DNA of 40,537 bases from Sphingobacteriia bacterium (GCA_009930115.1 RZYY01000013.1:1-40537), one strand, 5' to 3'. Positions 17,270-24,919 are shown, counted from the first letter of the stretch. The notes: generated by a model from the letters alone, not told the origin. Made by a program: numbers and translations.

Positions 17270-18325
17270 GTGACCAGAAACACCTACCTGTACATTTTTT
17301 CCTTTCTCCTGTTCACCACATTAAGCCGGCAAGTGAATGCCCAGATTGGCGGTGATGCCGTTTACAAATTTCTCAATTTAACCAGTTCAGCGCGGGCTGC
17401 TGCTGTTGGAGGGAGTTTTATGGCGGTTGATGATGGTGATCTCTCAATGGCTTTGTTCAATCCGTCGATTATAAATCCACGGATGGATAATAATCTTTCG
17501 ATGAGTTTTGTGGATTATTTTGCAGGGGTGAATTACGGATTTGCCAGTTATGCCAATTCATTCAGAGAAATTGGTTCCTATGCAGCCACTGTTCAATACA
17601 TTAGTTATGGTGACTTTACCTATGCTGATGAAACCGGACAGACTTACGGGAATTTTGGTGCCAGTGAGCTGGCATTAAACCTCGGCTGGGGCAGAAAGCT
17701 GGATTCCCTGTTCATGATTGGTGCCAACCTGAAATTTATCCACAGCGGACTGGAAGATTACACCAGTTGCGGGCTGGCGGTTGATATTGCCGGAAGCTAT
17801 GTCAATCCAAAACATCAGCTCACTGTATCTCTTGTTGCCCGTAATATAGGCACCCAGCTGAAACCCTATCGTGACAGCAATACCGAAAAACTTCCTCTGG
17901 AGATCAATCTTGGTATATCGCAGCGCTTGAAGCACATGCCTTTTCGCTATTCCATCCTGTTAACCAATCTGCAAAAATGGGATTTGACCTATGATGATCC
18001 GAATGATCCTGCCAATAATGTTGATCCAATCACTGGAGAAGTGGTTGATGGAGACAATGCCAGTGAATTTTTGGATAAAGCCATGAGGCATGTGGTTATT
18101 GGTGGGGAATTCCTGCCTACAAAGAATCTCACCCTGCGTTTCGGGTACAATTATCAGCGCCGACAGGAACTTGGTGTTTACAATAAAATGGGCACAGTAG
18201 GTTTTTCGTGGGGTATAGGAGTAAAAATTTCCAAGTTTCAGATCGATTATGCACGGGCAACTTACCATCTGAACGGCTCACCCAACTATTTTACTATCAG
18301 GACAAATTTGTCTGATTTGTTTTAA
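17270..18325 (+). CDS. porQ: Type IX secretion system protein PorQ
   Basis: This 351-residue outer-membrane beta-barrel protein belongs to the PorV/PorQ (FadL-like) family and most resembles PorQ. After a signal peptide (about 1-24, ending 'VNAQ') it reads 'IGGDAVYKFLNLTSSARAAA', the typical PorQ N-terminus, then 'MALFNPSIINP'. The remaining sequence alternates polar and hydrophobic residues as in barrel strands. PorQ works with PorZ and PorU in the T9SS attachment complex that processes sorting-domain cargo and anchors it at the cell surface. The start is GTG at 17270; no in-frame ATG lies upstream of the signal peptide. A T9SS cargo gene lies 1.4 kb away on the other strand. Confidence 0.88.
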   Translation: MTRNTYLYIFSFLLFTTLSRQVNAQIGGDAVYKFLNLTSSARAAAVGGSFMAVDDGDLSMALFNPSIINPRMDNNLSMSFVDYFAGVNYGFASYANSFREIGSYAATVQYISYGDFTYADETGQTYGNFGASELALNLGWGRKLDSLFMIGANLKFIHSGLEDYTSCGLAVDIAGSYVNPKHQLTVSLVARNIGTQLKPYRDSNTEKLPLEINLGISQRLKHMPFRYSILLTNLQKWDLTYDDPNDPANNVDPITGEVVDGDNASEFLDKAMRHVVIGGEFLPTKNLTLRFGYNYQRRQELGVYNKMGTVGFSWGIGVKISKFQIDYARATYHLNGSPNYFTIRTNLSDLF

Positions 18326-18406
18326 CGCTGTTTTTCCCGGGCTGTTTTTAACCTGTTAATTAACAATTATTAATAGGCAGATTTATCAGTTCAGGCTTCC
18401 TTAATT

Positions 18407-18414
18407 TAATTTTG
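18407..18414 (+). promoter_or_regulatory. Possible -7 box (TAATTTTG) upstream of the fumarylacetoacetase-like gene
   Basis: TAATTTTG fits TAnnTTTG, but it lies about 190 bases before the ATG at 18605 and has no clear -33 element. It could instead be a chance match in AT-rich DNA. Confidence 0.3.
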
Positions 18415-18522
18415 CTTTTGAACAGTGTGTTTTTCTGTGCCTTGTACCTGCCAGACTTCAGTGCTTATCCACACATAAAGCAGCAATTTTATACGAAATG
18501 CGGAAACTATTTTGACCATTGT

Positions 18523-18536
18523 TTTGTTTAAACAAA
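18523..18536. promoter_or_regulatory. 14-bp perfect palindrome upstream of the fumarylacetoacetase-like gene
   Basis: TTTGTTTAAACAAA is a perfect palindrome, 68 bases before the start codon. It has the size and symmetry of an operator for a dimeric regulator. No regulator gene is nearby, so this is only a candidate. Confidence 0.3.
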
Positions 18537-18604
18537 GGAAATATCCATTCACTTTCAATGATTATTAACAATGAAATAAATCCTTTCAAAATCAGATAAA
18601 TATT

Positions 18605-19888
18605 ATGAAAACTTCCGGTGATCCCTTGCTAAAATCGTGGCTTCCTGCTGACCGCAGGACTGATTTTCCGATACAGAATCTGCCTTTTGGAATTTTCCGG
18701 CCAAAGAACAGGATGAATCCGCGGGCCGGCACGCGGATCGGAAGTACGGTGATTGATCTGTCAGTCATAGCCGGCAAAGGTTATTTTGCTGATGCCGGAA
18801 TTGCTGATGAACGGATTTTTTCAAAACCTTACCTGAATGATTTTATAGCTTTGGGTAAATCAGTCAGGATGAATGTCAGGAATAAATTAACAGAGATTTT
18901 TAATCAGGAAAACGAGGAGATATGGAACACTGAAGATTTTTGTGAGAATTTACTTTTCAAATCACATGAAGTGGAAATGCTCATGCCGGTAAAACCTTCT
19001 GATTATGCTTGTTTTGTATCAAATGCAGAATATGAAGCACAAGTCCGCACGCTGTTTTCCGCTCCTGACCACGAAATTCTGTCCGGCTGGCGGAAATTCC
19101 CGTCAGGATATCAATGCAGAGCTTCTTCCATCGTTGTATCCGGAACAGGCATTCCCAGACCCTACGGACAAATCCTGACTGAAAGCGGTAAAGGCATTGA
19201 ATTTGGGCCTTCCCGCCAGCTTGATTATAAACCTGCGATGGGTTTTATTTCCGGAAAATCGACAGCATTGGGCGACAGAATACCAGTAAGTCAGGCAGAG
19301 GATTTTATATTTGGCTTTGTTATGCTGAATAATCTTGCTGCTCGTGATATTCAAAAGCTGGAGAGCGTTCCTTTTGGTAACTTTCTCTCCGGGAATTTTG
19401 GAACAGTCATGGCACCATGGATTATTACGCCGGATGCTCTTGAGCCATTCAGGGCAATAGGACCCGGGCAGGTGCCCGAACCAATGCCTTATTTGCAATA
19501 TAACGGAAAAGGAAATTATGACCTTACCCTCGAAGTTTTTATCCAGCCGGAAAATGAAACTTCTCAGCGGATTTGCAGTTCCGGCATCAAAAATATGTAC
19601 TGGAATATTTTTCAGCAACTTGCTCATTTTACAGTAACCGGATGCAGTATCAATGCCGGTGACGTATTTTCTTCAGGAACCATTGGCGGTACTGAAACTG
19701 ATTGTGATGGTTTGATGCCGGAACCGGTTCATGGAAGAGCAAACTCCGTAAGACCGTCGGACAAGAGCATAAAACATTTTATAAACGACGGTGAAACTGT
19801 CATCATAAAAGCTTTTGCTGAAAATGATGAAATCCGGATCGGGTTTGGTGACTGCAAAACAAAAATTTTACCGGCGGTTCCTTTTTAA
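18605..19888 (+). CDS. Fumarylacetoacetase homologue lacking the active-site residues (probable pseudoenzyme)
   Basis: This 427-residue protein aligns end to end with eukaryotic-type fumarylacetoacetase: 'DFPIQNLPFGIF' near the N-terminus, 'RASSIVVSGTGI', 'ARDIQKLESVPFG', 'MYWNIFQQLAHFTVTGC' and a C-terminal 'IGFGDCKTKILPA'. Fumarylacetoacetase performs the last step of tyrosine breakdown. Against mouse enzyme numbering (recalled, constant offset of 10), the metal ligands are all replaced: Asp126 by Cys136, Glu199 by Lys209, Glu201 by Ala211, Asp233 by Asn243. The catalytic His133 is Tyr143, Arg142 is Ser152 and Lys253 is Gly263. Arg237 and the 'SGTIGG' loop are kept. The frame is intact and scaffold residues are conserved, so this is not simple decay. 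It is unlikely to hydrolyse fumarylacetoacetate; its present role is unknown. A lycopene cyclase gene follows 170 bases downstream. Confidence 0.85.
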   Translation: MKTSGDPLLKSWLPADRRTDFPIQNLPFGIFRPKNRMNPRAGTRIGSTVIDLSVIAGKGYFADAGIADERIFSKPYLNDFIALGKSVRMNVRNKLTEIFNQENEEIWNTEDFCENLLFKSHEVEMLMPVKPSDYACFVSNAEYEAQVRTLFSAPDHEILSGWRKFPSGYQCRASSIVVSGTGIPRPYGQILTESGKGIEFGPSRQLDYKPAMGFISGKSTALGDRIPVSQAEDFIFGFVMLNNLAARDIQKLESVPFGNFLSGNFGTVMAPWIITPDALEPFRAIGPGQVPEPMPYLQYNGKGNYDLTLEVFIQPENETSQRICSSGIKNMYWNIFQQLAHFTVTGCSINAGDVFSSGTIGGTETDCDGLMPEPVHGRANSVRPSDKSIKHFINDGETVIIKAFAENDEIRIGFGDCKTKILPAVPF

Positions 19889-20058
19889 CAAATTACCTTT
19901 TTCATCATTCTCCATGAAATTTTTAATTTACCTCCCGACTTACACAGAATCAATGCAGATGAATTTTCCGAAACCTGTATCTTTTCCTGTTGCTGATTGC
20001 ATCAAAATAATAAGTATTGCACAAACGACTTCCACTGCATTAAACTTTTTAGCTGGTA

Positions 20059-21216
20059 ATGAAAAAATATGATCTCATTATAGCCGGGGGTGGTGCTGCA
20101 GGACTCAGTCTGGCTTTTTACCTCAGCCGGTCGGTGCTGAACAAACTTCAGGTGCTCATTATTGATAAAGACCGGAAAGATAAAAATGACCGGACCTGGG
20201 GTTTTTGGACCCGTCATCAGACTGTTTTTGATTCTGTAATTGCTTCCCGGTTTTCGAAACTTGCTTTTCACAGCAGTCATCACAGCAGAATTTATGATTT
20301 ACAGGATTACCATTACAACATCATTCGTGGGATTGATTTTTACCGGTTTATCAAAGAACAGCTTGCTAAACTGACGAATTTTGAATTTTTAAACACCACA
20401 GTGCAGGGTATTCAGGACAACCCGGACGGAGGACTGGTCAAAACCACCGATGGGGATTTCGGGGCAAAATGGATTTTCAGCAGTATTTTCAACGAAAGTG
20501 AAGTTTTAAGGGCTGCTCAGTCGAAGCTGTATCTTCGTCAGCATTTCAAAGGATGGTTTATCAAAACTCGTGTGCCTGTTTTCGATCCCGGTGTTTTCAA
20601 CATGTTTGATTTTCGGACGCCCCAATCAGGAGTTATGCGTTTTTTTTATGTGATACCGACATCAGCCAGCGAAGCATTGGTTGAATACACACTTTTTTCG
20701 GAGCGTCTGCTCGAACTCCGTCAATACGAGGATGCGCTTCGTTCTTATATCGGAGATGTGCTTAAGGTGAATGATTACGAAATTCTTGATGAGGAGTTTG
20801 GTATAATCCCAATGACCAATTACCTTTTTCCGGCCAGTCAGGGGAAACATATTGTCAACATCGGTTCAGCAGGCGGCAGCTCCAAGCCTTCCTCCGGTTA
20901 TACTTTTATGCGGATTCAAAAGCATGTGCAAAAAATTGTGGGAGCTCTTGAAGCAGGTAAATCTCCGGTTATAAGTGCCAATTCAGCAATCAGATACAGG
21001 TTTTACGATTCGGTACTGCTGAATATTCTGAAAAATCACGGAGAAATGAGCGAAGAGATATTTTCGAAAATGTTTAAAAACAACACTATCCGTCAGGTTT
21101 TTAATTTTCTGGATGAGGAAGGGGGATTGAAAAATGATCTGAAGATGATCACTTCGCTTCCTCCGTGGCCATTTTTGCGATCAACTGTTGATTTGCTTGT
21201 CAACCAAAAGCTATGA
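20059..21216 (+). CDS. crtY: Lycopene cyclase (CrtY-type flavoprotein)
   Basis: A 385-residue enzyme that closes the ends of lycopene into beta-ionone rings in carotenoid synthesis, probably at the membrane. It has an N-terminal dinucleotide-binding motif 'DLIIAGGGAAGLSLA' (residues 5-19) and 'DRTWGFW' near 44-50. Further family motifs are 'QHFKGWFI', 'EFGIIPMTN' and 'GSAGGSSKPSSGYTF' near 275. These are characteristic of CrtY cyclases. The ATG at 20059 puts the nucleotide-binding strand at residue 4. Other carotenoid genes (crtB, crtI, crtZ) are absent from the window, so the pathway is completed elsewhere. It follows the fumarylacetoacetase-like gene on the same strand, and no terminator is seen between them. 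It converges with the small secreted-protein pair downstream. Confidence 0.88.
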   Translation: MKKYDLIIAGGGAAGLSLAFYLSRSVLNKLQVLIIDKDRKDKNDRTWGFWTRHQTVFDSVIASRFSKLAFHSSHHSRIYDLQDYHYNIIRGIDFYRFIKEQLAKLTNFEFLNTTVQGIQDNPDGGLVKTTDGDFGAKWIFSSIFNESEVLRAAQSKLYLRQHFKGWFIKTRVPVFDPGVFNMFDFRTPQSGVMRFFYVIPTSASEALVEYTLFSERLLELRQYEDALRSYIGDVLKVNDYEILDEEFGIIPMTNYLFPASQGKHIVNIGSAGGSSKPSSGYTFMRIQKHVQKIVGALEAGKSPVISANSAIRYRFYDSVLLNILKNHGEMSEEIFSKMFKNNTIRQVFNFLDEEGGLKNDLKMITSLPPWPFLRSTVDLLVNQKL

Positions 21217-21244
21217 CAGGTCATGTGCCTTTGTAAAACCTCTT

Positions 21245-21766
21245 TTATCTTTCCGATTCAATGATGAACAGAATTTTTTGAAGTGCAGCAGAATACTTTC
21301 TCCACTTACGTTCGGAAGACCTGAGAGGGATGGTGTTAGTCGTATGATTTTTAAGCAGGATTGTCGGATTTTGTTCGTTGATTAAAGAGGAAAAATCGGT
21401 TAATGAAAACCTTGCACTTGAGCGGGTTTCCCAGTTTTTCCCTGCGAAATCCAGAAAGAATCTTGCAGCAAAAGCGCCGAAGGAGCCTTTTGAAGTGGAC
21501 AAAAACACAGAGTCCACTTCCTGTGGTTGTCTGCCAAAGACAGAAAAGTTGAAGGTAACAGAATCCTCATTGCTCAGGAAGGTTACATCAAATGTCACAG
21601 ACACTGATGTTTCCCTGTTTTTGAAGTCTTCGTTCGGATTGATAAAATAGAGTGAACCTCCTTCCTGAAATCTGGAAGAATAAAACCTGGAGAGTTTTTG
21701 GGCTTTGACCGGCTGGATGATAAATATCATTGCAGCGATGGCCAAAAAAAAGGTGGTTGATTTCAC
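21245..21766 (-). CDS. Secreted protein of unknown function
   Basis: A 173-residue protein with a clear signal peptide (about residues 1-22, ending 'VKAQ'). The mature part is beta-rich and basic near its end. I recognise no family. The start is GTG, and its G is the last base of the upstream gene's TAG stop (TAGTG, overlap of one base), which points to translational coupling with the lipoprotein gene before it. The two probably form one operon and act together in the envelope, but nothing in the sequence says how. Confidence 0.7.
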   Translation of the reverse strand: MKSTTFFLAIAAMIFIIQPVKAQKLSRFYSSRFQEGGSLYFINPNEDFKNRETSVSVTFDVTFLSNEDSVTFNFSVFGRQPQEVDSVFLSTSKGSFGAFAARFFLDFAGKNWETRSSARFSLTDFSSLINEQNPTILLKNHTTNTIPLRSSERKWRKYSAALQKILFIIESER

Positions 21767-22242
21767 TATTTGATAATTTCTTTGGTTTTACCTGCAAAAA
21801 AGTATTCGGCAATGGTTGCCGAGTCTTTTCCGGCTACATCAATTACGACGGTTTGCCGGTGGGCAGTTTCGGGTATCAGTGTACGGTAGATAAACCATCC
21901 TTTGCGGGAATAGAATAACGAATGAATATCTCCCGGATCTGACTGGTAAATTGTAACGTCGCTGTCAGCGGCAAACATGGCTTCCGGTTCACTTCCTATA
22001 CTGCGCTGAAGAGTTGAGGTGTAAAGGGTGTCGTAGGCGAAAAACATTTTTCCTGAAAAGTGAGTTTCTGCTTCATTTTGCAGCACACTGGTAAAAAACT
22101 GAAAATGGCGCTCTGTCATGTGAAGCTTGTTTTCCTTTCTCAGATTGAGCTGTGTGGAATATCCCACCGGTATCCCGACAGGCTCACCTGAGCAGGCGAT
22201 GAAAAAAGCCAGCAGGAATAATTTAATAAGTGAGTATTTCAT
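21766..22242 (-). CDS. Lipoprotein of unknown function
   Basis: A 158-residue protein with an N-terminal lipoprotein signal: hydrophobic core 'LFLLAFFIAC', with Cys17 followed by 'SGEP'. The mature chain contains many aromatic residues ('FFTSVLQNE', 'GWFIYRTLIP') and ends 'GKTKEIIK'. I do not recognise the family. Its stop overlaps the GTG of the next gene by one base. No clear -7 box is seen upstream. It probably sits in the inner leaflet of the outer membrane or in the inner membrane. Confidence 0.7.
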   Translation of the reverse strand: MKYSLIKLFLLAFFIACSGEPVGIPVGYSTQLNLRKENKLHMTERHFQFFTSVLQNEAETHFSGKMFFAYDTLYTSTLQRSIGSEPEAMFAADSDVTIYQSDPGDIHSLFYSRKGWFIYRTLIPETAHRQTVVIDVAGKDSATIAEYFFAGKTKEIIK

Positions 22243-22431
22243 TGCAGAATGTTGAAAAAAAGAAGTTGTCCCGAAAGCCAGTTTTCATAAAAACCTGCAA
22301 GGTATTTCAAACAAACCGCAAAAGGTGATTCATGTAAAATCAGCTTATTGCGATATTCTTACAGCTTAAAATCCATGCAAAATCTTAAATGACTTTTGAG
22401 ACAACTTCGTTTTCACTTTTCACCCCAGATT

Positions 22432-22743
22432 TTATTCACCGTAAACATAAACGGTAAATGAAGCTACGATGCCAAGGATTGCGTTTGAATGATAGTCAAC
22501 ATGATGGATTTTTGTAATCCCGGCTGATTTTGCTGCAGCCTCAATACTGGCATCACCCGTAGCGACCCAGCCAAGAATTGATGTAGCTTTGGCTGTACCA
22601 ACTTTTGTTGAAACGCTGTTACTTGTTGCTGTGAGCGGAGCTTTTACGTCAGTGTAAAGAAACCCCATTACAGGTGCGCTTACATAAGCACCACAACTGG
22701 CCAGGAAGCCAGCAAGAAGAATTACTGCGAAAATTTTTTTCAT
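22432..22743 (-). CDS. TRL-like family small lipoprotein
   Basis: A 103-residue lipoprotein: signal 'FAVILLAGFLASC' with Cys17, then 'APVMGFLYTDVKAP', 'SILGWVATGDASIEAAAKSAGI' spread over residues 55-76, and 'IHHVDYHSNAILGIV'. This pattern is that of the TRL-like family found in many Gram-negative envelopes. Members resemble other small stress-linked glycine-zipper-like lipoproteins, but no function is established. It stands alone: about 190 bases separate it from the next minus-strand gene and it is divergent from murB. Confidence 0.75.
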   Translation of the reverse strand: MKKIFAVILLAGFLASCGAYVSAPVMGFLYTDVKAPLTATSNSVSTKVGTAKATSILGWVATGDASIEAAAKSAGITKIHHVDYHSNAILGIVASFTVYVYGE

Positions 22744-22909
22744 AATAAAACATTTTTAATGAATAATATTTTTACACGCCAGTGATATACTGACCGTGCA
22801 AATATCTGTCTTTTTTTGGTATTTTTATATTGAAAGCGTTGTGAAAAAAGGGAATATTATTCCATTCCCAATTTAGGCTTTGAAAGTCAATCAGTTAATT
22901 TCCTGTTAA

Positions 22910-22948
22910 AACATGTTAAGTTGAATCCGGCAACTTAAAAAACATGTT
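22910..22948. promoter_or_regulatory. Long inverted repeat upstream of murB
   Basis: TTAAGTTG (22916-22923) and CAACTTAA (22931-22938) form a perfect 8-bp stem with a 7-base loop. The outer arms AACATG (22910-22915) and CATGTT (22943-22948) also pair, after a 4-base bulge of A. It lies 46 bases before the murB -33 element and has no T run, so an operator or structured element is likelier than a terminator. Confidence 0.4.
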
Positions 22949-22993
22949 GCAATCAGCATAAATTATATTTTTTACAAAGAAAAAAGGCTAATC

Positions 22994-23022
22994 TTGCAAC
23001 TTGTCAAATCAACCTACCTTTG
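22994..23022 (+). promoter_or_regulatory. murB promoter (TTG, 18-bp spacer, TACCTTTG)
   Basis: TTG at 22994-22996 and TACCTTTG at 23015-23022 match the Bacteroidota -33/-7 consensus with an 18-base spacer. The -7 box ends 27 bases before the ATG at 23049, which rules out an upstream in-frame TTG start at 23001. Confidence 0.65.
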
Positions 23023-23048
23023 AAACCGGTTTTAAAACAGTTGAGGTT

Positions 23049-24065
23049 ATGAAAATAGCAGAGAATTATTCTTTGAAAAAGCTGAATACTTTTGGTATAG
23101 AAGTCAAAGCGAGGTATTTTGCCGAAATCAGGGAGGACGAAAAACTGATAAATCTTTTGGATAATCCGGCATGGCAGACCCGGAAAATGCTGATCCTTGC
23201 AGGTGGAAGCAATATTCTTTTTACCAGGGATTTTGACGGGCTTGTAATCAAAGTTTCCACAAGGGGAATAGCCATTGCTGAAGAAACAGCCGCGCATGTA
23301 CTGGTCAATGCGCAGGCCGGTGAAAACTGGAACGGATTAGTCAACTGGTGTGTCGGGCGAAATCTGGGAGGGCTTGAAAACCTGTCACTTATACCCGGAA
23401 ACGTGGGTGCTGCTCCGGTTCAGAATATCGGTGCCTACGGCGTGGAGCAGAAGGATAGTTTTGAATGTTTGCAGGCACTTGAGATCGCTACCAGAAAACA
23501 GGTTAAATTCAATAAGGCTGATTGTGATTTTGGTTATCGAAGCAGCATTTTCAAAAAGGAACTGAAAAATAAATTTGTCATTCTGAATGTAACCTACCGG
23601 CTTGATAAAAATCCGGTTGTTCAAATAAATTACGGAGAGCTGAAAAAAGAGATTCAAAGCAGAAATATCAAAGAACCCGGGATTACAGAGGTAGCGGATG
23701 CAGTATGCAGAATCAGGAATTCCAAACTTCCCGATCCGGAGAAAACAGGGAATGCCGGTAGTTTTTTTAAGAATCCGCTGGTGACTGAAGAAAAGTTTTT
23801 GGAACTGCGTAAGCTTTATCCTGATATTCCCGGTTATCCTTCGGAAAACAGGCTGATTAAAGTTGCTGCAGGCTGGATGATTGACCGCTTGGGATGGAAA
23901 GGATTTCGGCATGGTGATGCCGGTGTTTGTGAGACACAGGCTTTGGTGCTGGTTAATTACGGCAATGCATCAGGTTATGAAATACTTGGTATTGCCAATG
24001 ATATTAAAAAGAGTGTAAAAGAATCCTTTGATGTGGAACTTGAGCCTGAGGTTAACATCATCTGA
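23049..24065 (+). CDS. murB: UDP-N-acetylmuramate dehydrogenase (MurB)
   Basis: A 338-residue FAD enzyme of peptidoglycan synthesis. It reduces UDP-N-acetylglucosamine-enolpyruvate to UDP-N-acetylmuramate with NADPH in the cytoplasm. The N-terminus 'NYSLKKLNTFGIEVKA' is typical. The FAD-binding part includes 'LAGGSNILF' and 'IPGNVGAAPVQNIGAYG'. Catalytic residues of the type I (E. coli-like) enzyme are present: Arg164 in 'YRSSIFK', Ser238 in 'NAGSFFKNP' and Glu334 in 'LEPEV'. The length is close to E. coli MurB. The promoter just upstream fixes the start at 23049 rather than 23001. It is not in a mur cluster, a dispersed arrangement that is not unusual. Confidence 0.95.
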   Translation: MKIAENYSLKKLNTFGIEVKARYFAEIREDEKLINLLDNPAWQTRKMLILAGGSNILFTRDFDGLVIKVSTRGIAIAEETAAHVLVNAQAGENWNGLVNWCVGRNLGGLENLSLIPGNVGAAPVQNIGAYGVEQKDSFECLQALEIATRKQVKFNKADCDFGYRSSIFKKELKNKFVILNVTYRLDKNPVVQINYGELKKEIQSRNIKEPGITEVADAVCRIRNSKLPDPEKTGNAGSFFKNPLVTEEKFLELRKLYPDIPGYPSENRLIKVAAGWMIDRLGWKGFRHGDAGVCETQALVLVNYGNASGYEILGIANDIKKSVKESFDVELEPEVNII

Positions 24066-24096
24066 AATCTTTTGGTTCTTACATCTGTTTACAATA

Positions 24097-24127
24097 TTTG
24101 GATATTTCCGTTGCAGTGTTAATTTTG
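24097..24127 (+). promoter_or_regulatory. Promoter of the DUF2752-TM2 operon (TTTG, 19-bp spacer, TAATTTTG)
   Basis: TTTG (24097-24100), a 19-base spacer and TAATTTTG (24120-24127) match the Bacteroidota consensus fully. This is the best promoter in the window. The -7 box ends 31 bases before the ATG at 24158. Confidence 0.8.
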
Positions 24128-24157
24128 GGCTTTCAAATGCTGTTGAAAGTTGGAGAA

Positions 24158-24478
24158 ATGAAAATTTTCAGGCACATAACAATAATGATCTACAAAAATA
24201 TGGAGTTGATTTTCTGGTTGGCGGCACTGCTGATTTTGTTTTTTTCGCCAACTGAAAATCAACATTACACACTTTGTCCTTTGAAGAATCTGGGATTTTC
24301 ACATTGTCCGGGGTGTGGTCTGGGAAGGTCAGTAACGCTTGCCATGCATGGCCGCGTGGCCGAATCGTTAAGCATGCATCCTTTCGGAATTATTGCACTG
24401 ATTGTCATCATCAACAGAATTGTTTTACTCAGCCGCTTTACCATTAAATATCATTTACCAAAAACACAAAAGCTATGA
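24158..24478 (+). CDS. DUF2752 family small membrane protein
   Basis: A 106-residue protein with two membrane helices (about residues 15-28 and 75-90). Between them is the family signature 'CPLKNLGFSHCPGCGLGRSV' followed by 'HPFG', with three conserved cysteines. The family has no established function; the Cys-x-x-Cys could bind metal or form a disulphide. An in-frame ATG at 24098 falls inside the -33 element of the promoter, so the start was moved to 24158, which has a 25-30-base leader. Its stop overlaps the next gene's start by four bases (ATGA), so the two are translationally coupled. Confidence 0.8.
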   Translation: MKIFRHITIMIYKNMELIFWLAALLILFFSPTENQHYTLCPLKNLGFSHCPGCGLGRSVTLAMHGRVAESLSMHPFGIIALIVIINRIVLLSRFTIKYHLPKTQKL

Positions 24479-24825
24479 ACACATTATTAAAGTATTTACC
24501 TGAGCTCGAAGGGGATGAACTCTTTTATCTCAATGATCTGCTGAAAGACTTCAACGAAGAGCAGGTTCGTGATTTTTCGTTTATGTACCGTTCGCGACGT
24601 CGTGATCCGAAAATTATTCTGCTGTGCACCCTGGCTGGTTTTCTTGGTTTTGCAGGTATTCAACGCTTTCTTACCGACCAGATCGGAATGGGAATTCTTT
24701 ACTTTTTTACGGCAGGACTTTGTTTCATCGGTACAATTGTTGACCTGGTCAATTATCGCAATCTTGCTTTTAATTACAATCGTCAGGTTGCCTATGAGGT
24801 CGTTTCGGTTTTCAACAAAAAGTAA
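24475..24825 (+). CDS. TM2 domain-containing membrane protein
   Basis: A 116-residue protein with an N-terminal soluble helical part (about 1-38) and a TM2 domain: a basic 'RSRRRDP', then two membrane helices, 'ILLCTLAGFLGFAGIQRFL' (about 48-66) and 'GILYFFTAGLCFIGTIVDL' (about 73-92). The turn between them carries the usual Gly/Arg/Phe residues of TM2. The domain's role is unknown. It overlaps the DUF2752 gene by four bases, and a strong terminator follows, so the two genes form a complete operon. Confidence 0.88.
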   Translation: MNTLLKYLPELEGDELFYLNDLLKDFNEEQVRDFSFMYRSRRRDPKIILLCTLAGFLGFAGIQRFLTDQIGMGILYFFTAGLCFIGTIVDLVNYRNLAFNYNRQVAYEVVSVFNKK

Positions 24826-24846
24826 AGTTTCATTTTTGATTGTTGG

Positions 24847-24879
24847 CGGCGTCAGATTATCTTTGACGCCGTTTTTTTT
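24847..24879 (+). terminator. Intrinsic terminator of the DUF2752-TM2 operon
   Basis: CGGCGTCA (24847-24854) pairs with TGACGCCG (24864-24871), with a 9-base loop, followed by eight T residues (24872-24879). Confidence 0.92.
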
Positions 24880-24919
24880 GCAATTTTTTTACTGATTACA
24901 GGGTTAATAAAGACAAAAA

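Larger units (their letters stand above)
22744..23048. other. Divergent intergenic region between TRL lipoprotein and murB
   Basis: About 305 bases without a gene. It holds a long imperfect inverted repeat (22910-22948) and the murB promoter (22994-23022). On the TRL side, only a weak box with one base missing (minus-strand TATTTG near 22800) is visible. Confidence 0.6.

Noticed and set aside
19103-19627. 174-codon minus-strand frame
   Set aside because: Antisense to the fumarylacetoacetase-like gene, which aligns with a known family along its full length.
22850-22869. Terminator-like hairpin (GGGAAT/ATTCCC with six A/T) on the minus strand
   Set aside because: No minus-strand gene reads into it; the only gene upstream on that strand would be antisense to murB.
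23385-23912. 175-codon minus-strand frame
   Set aside because: Antisense to murB, whose catalytic residues are intact.
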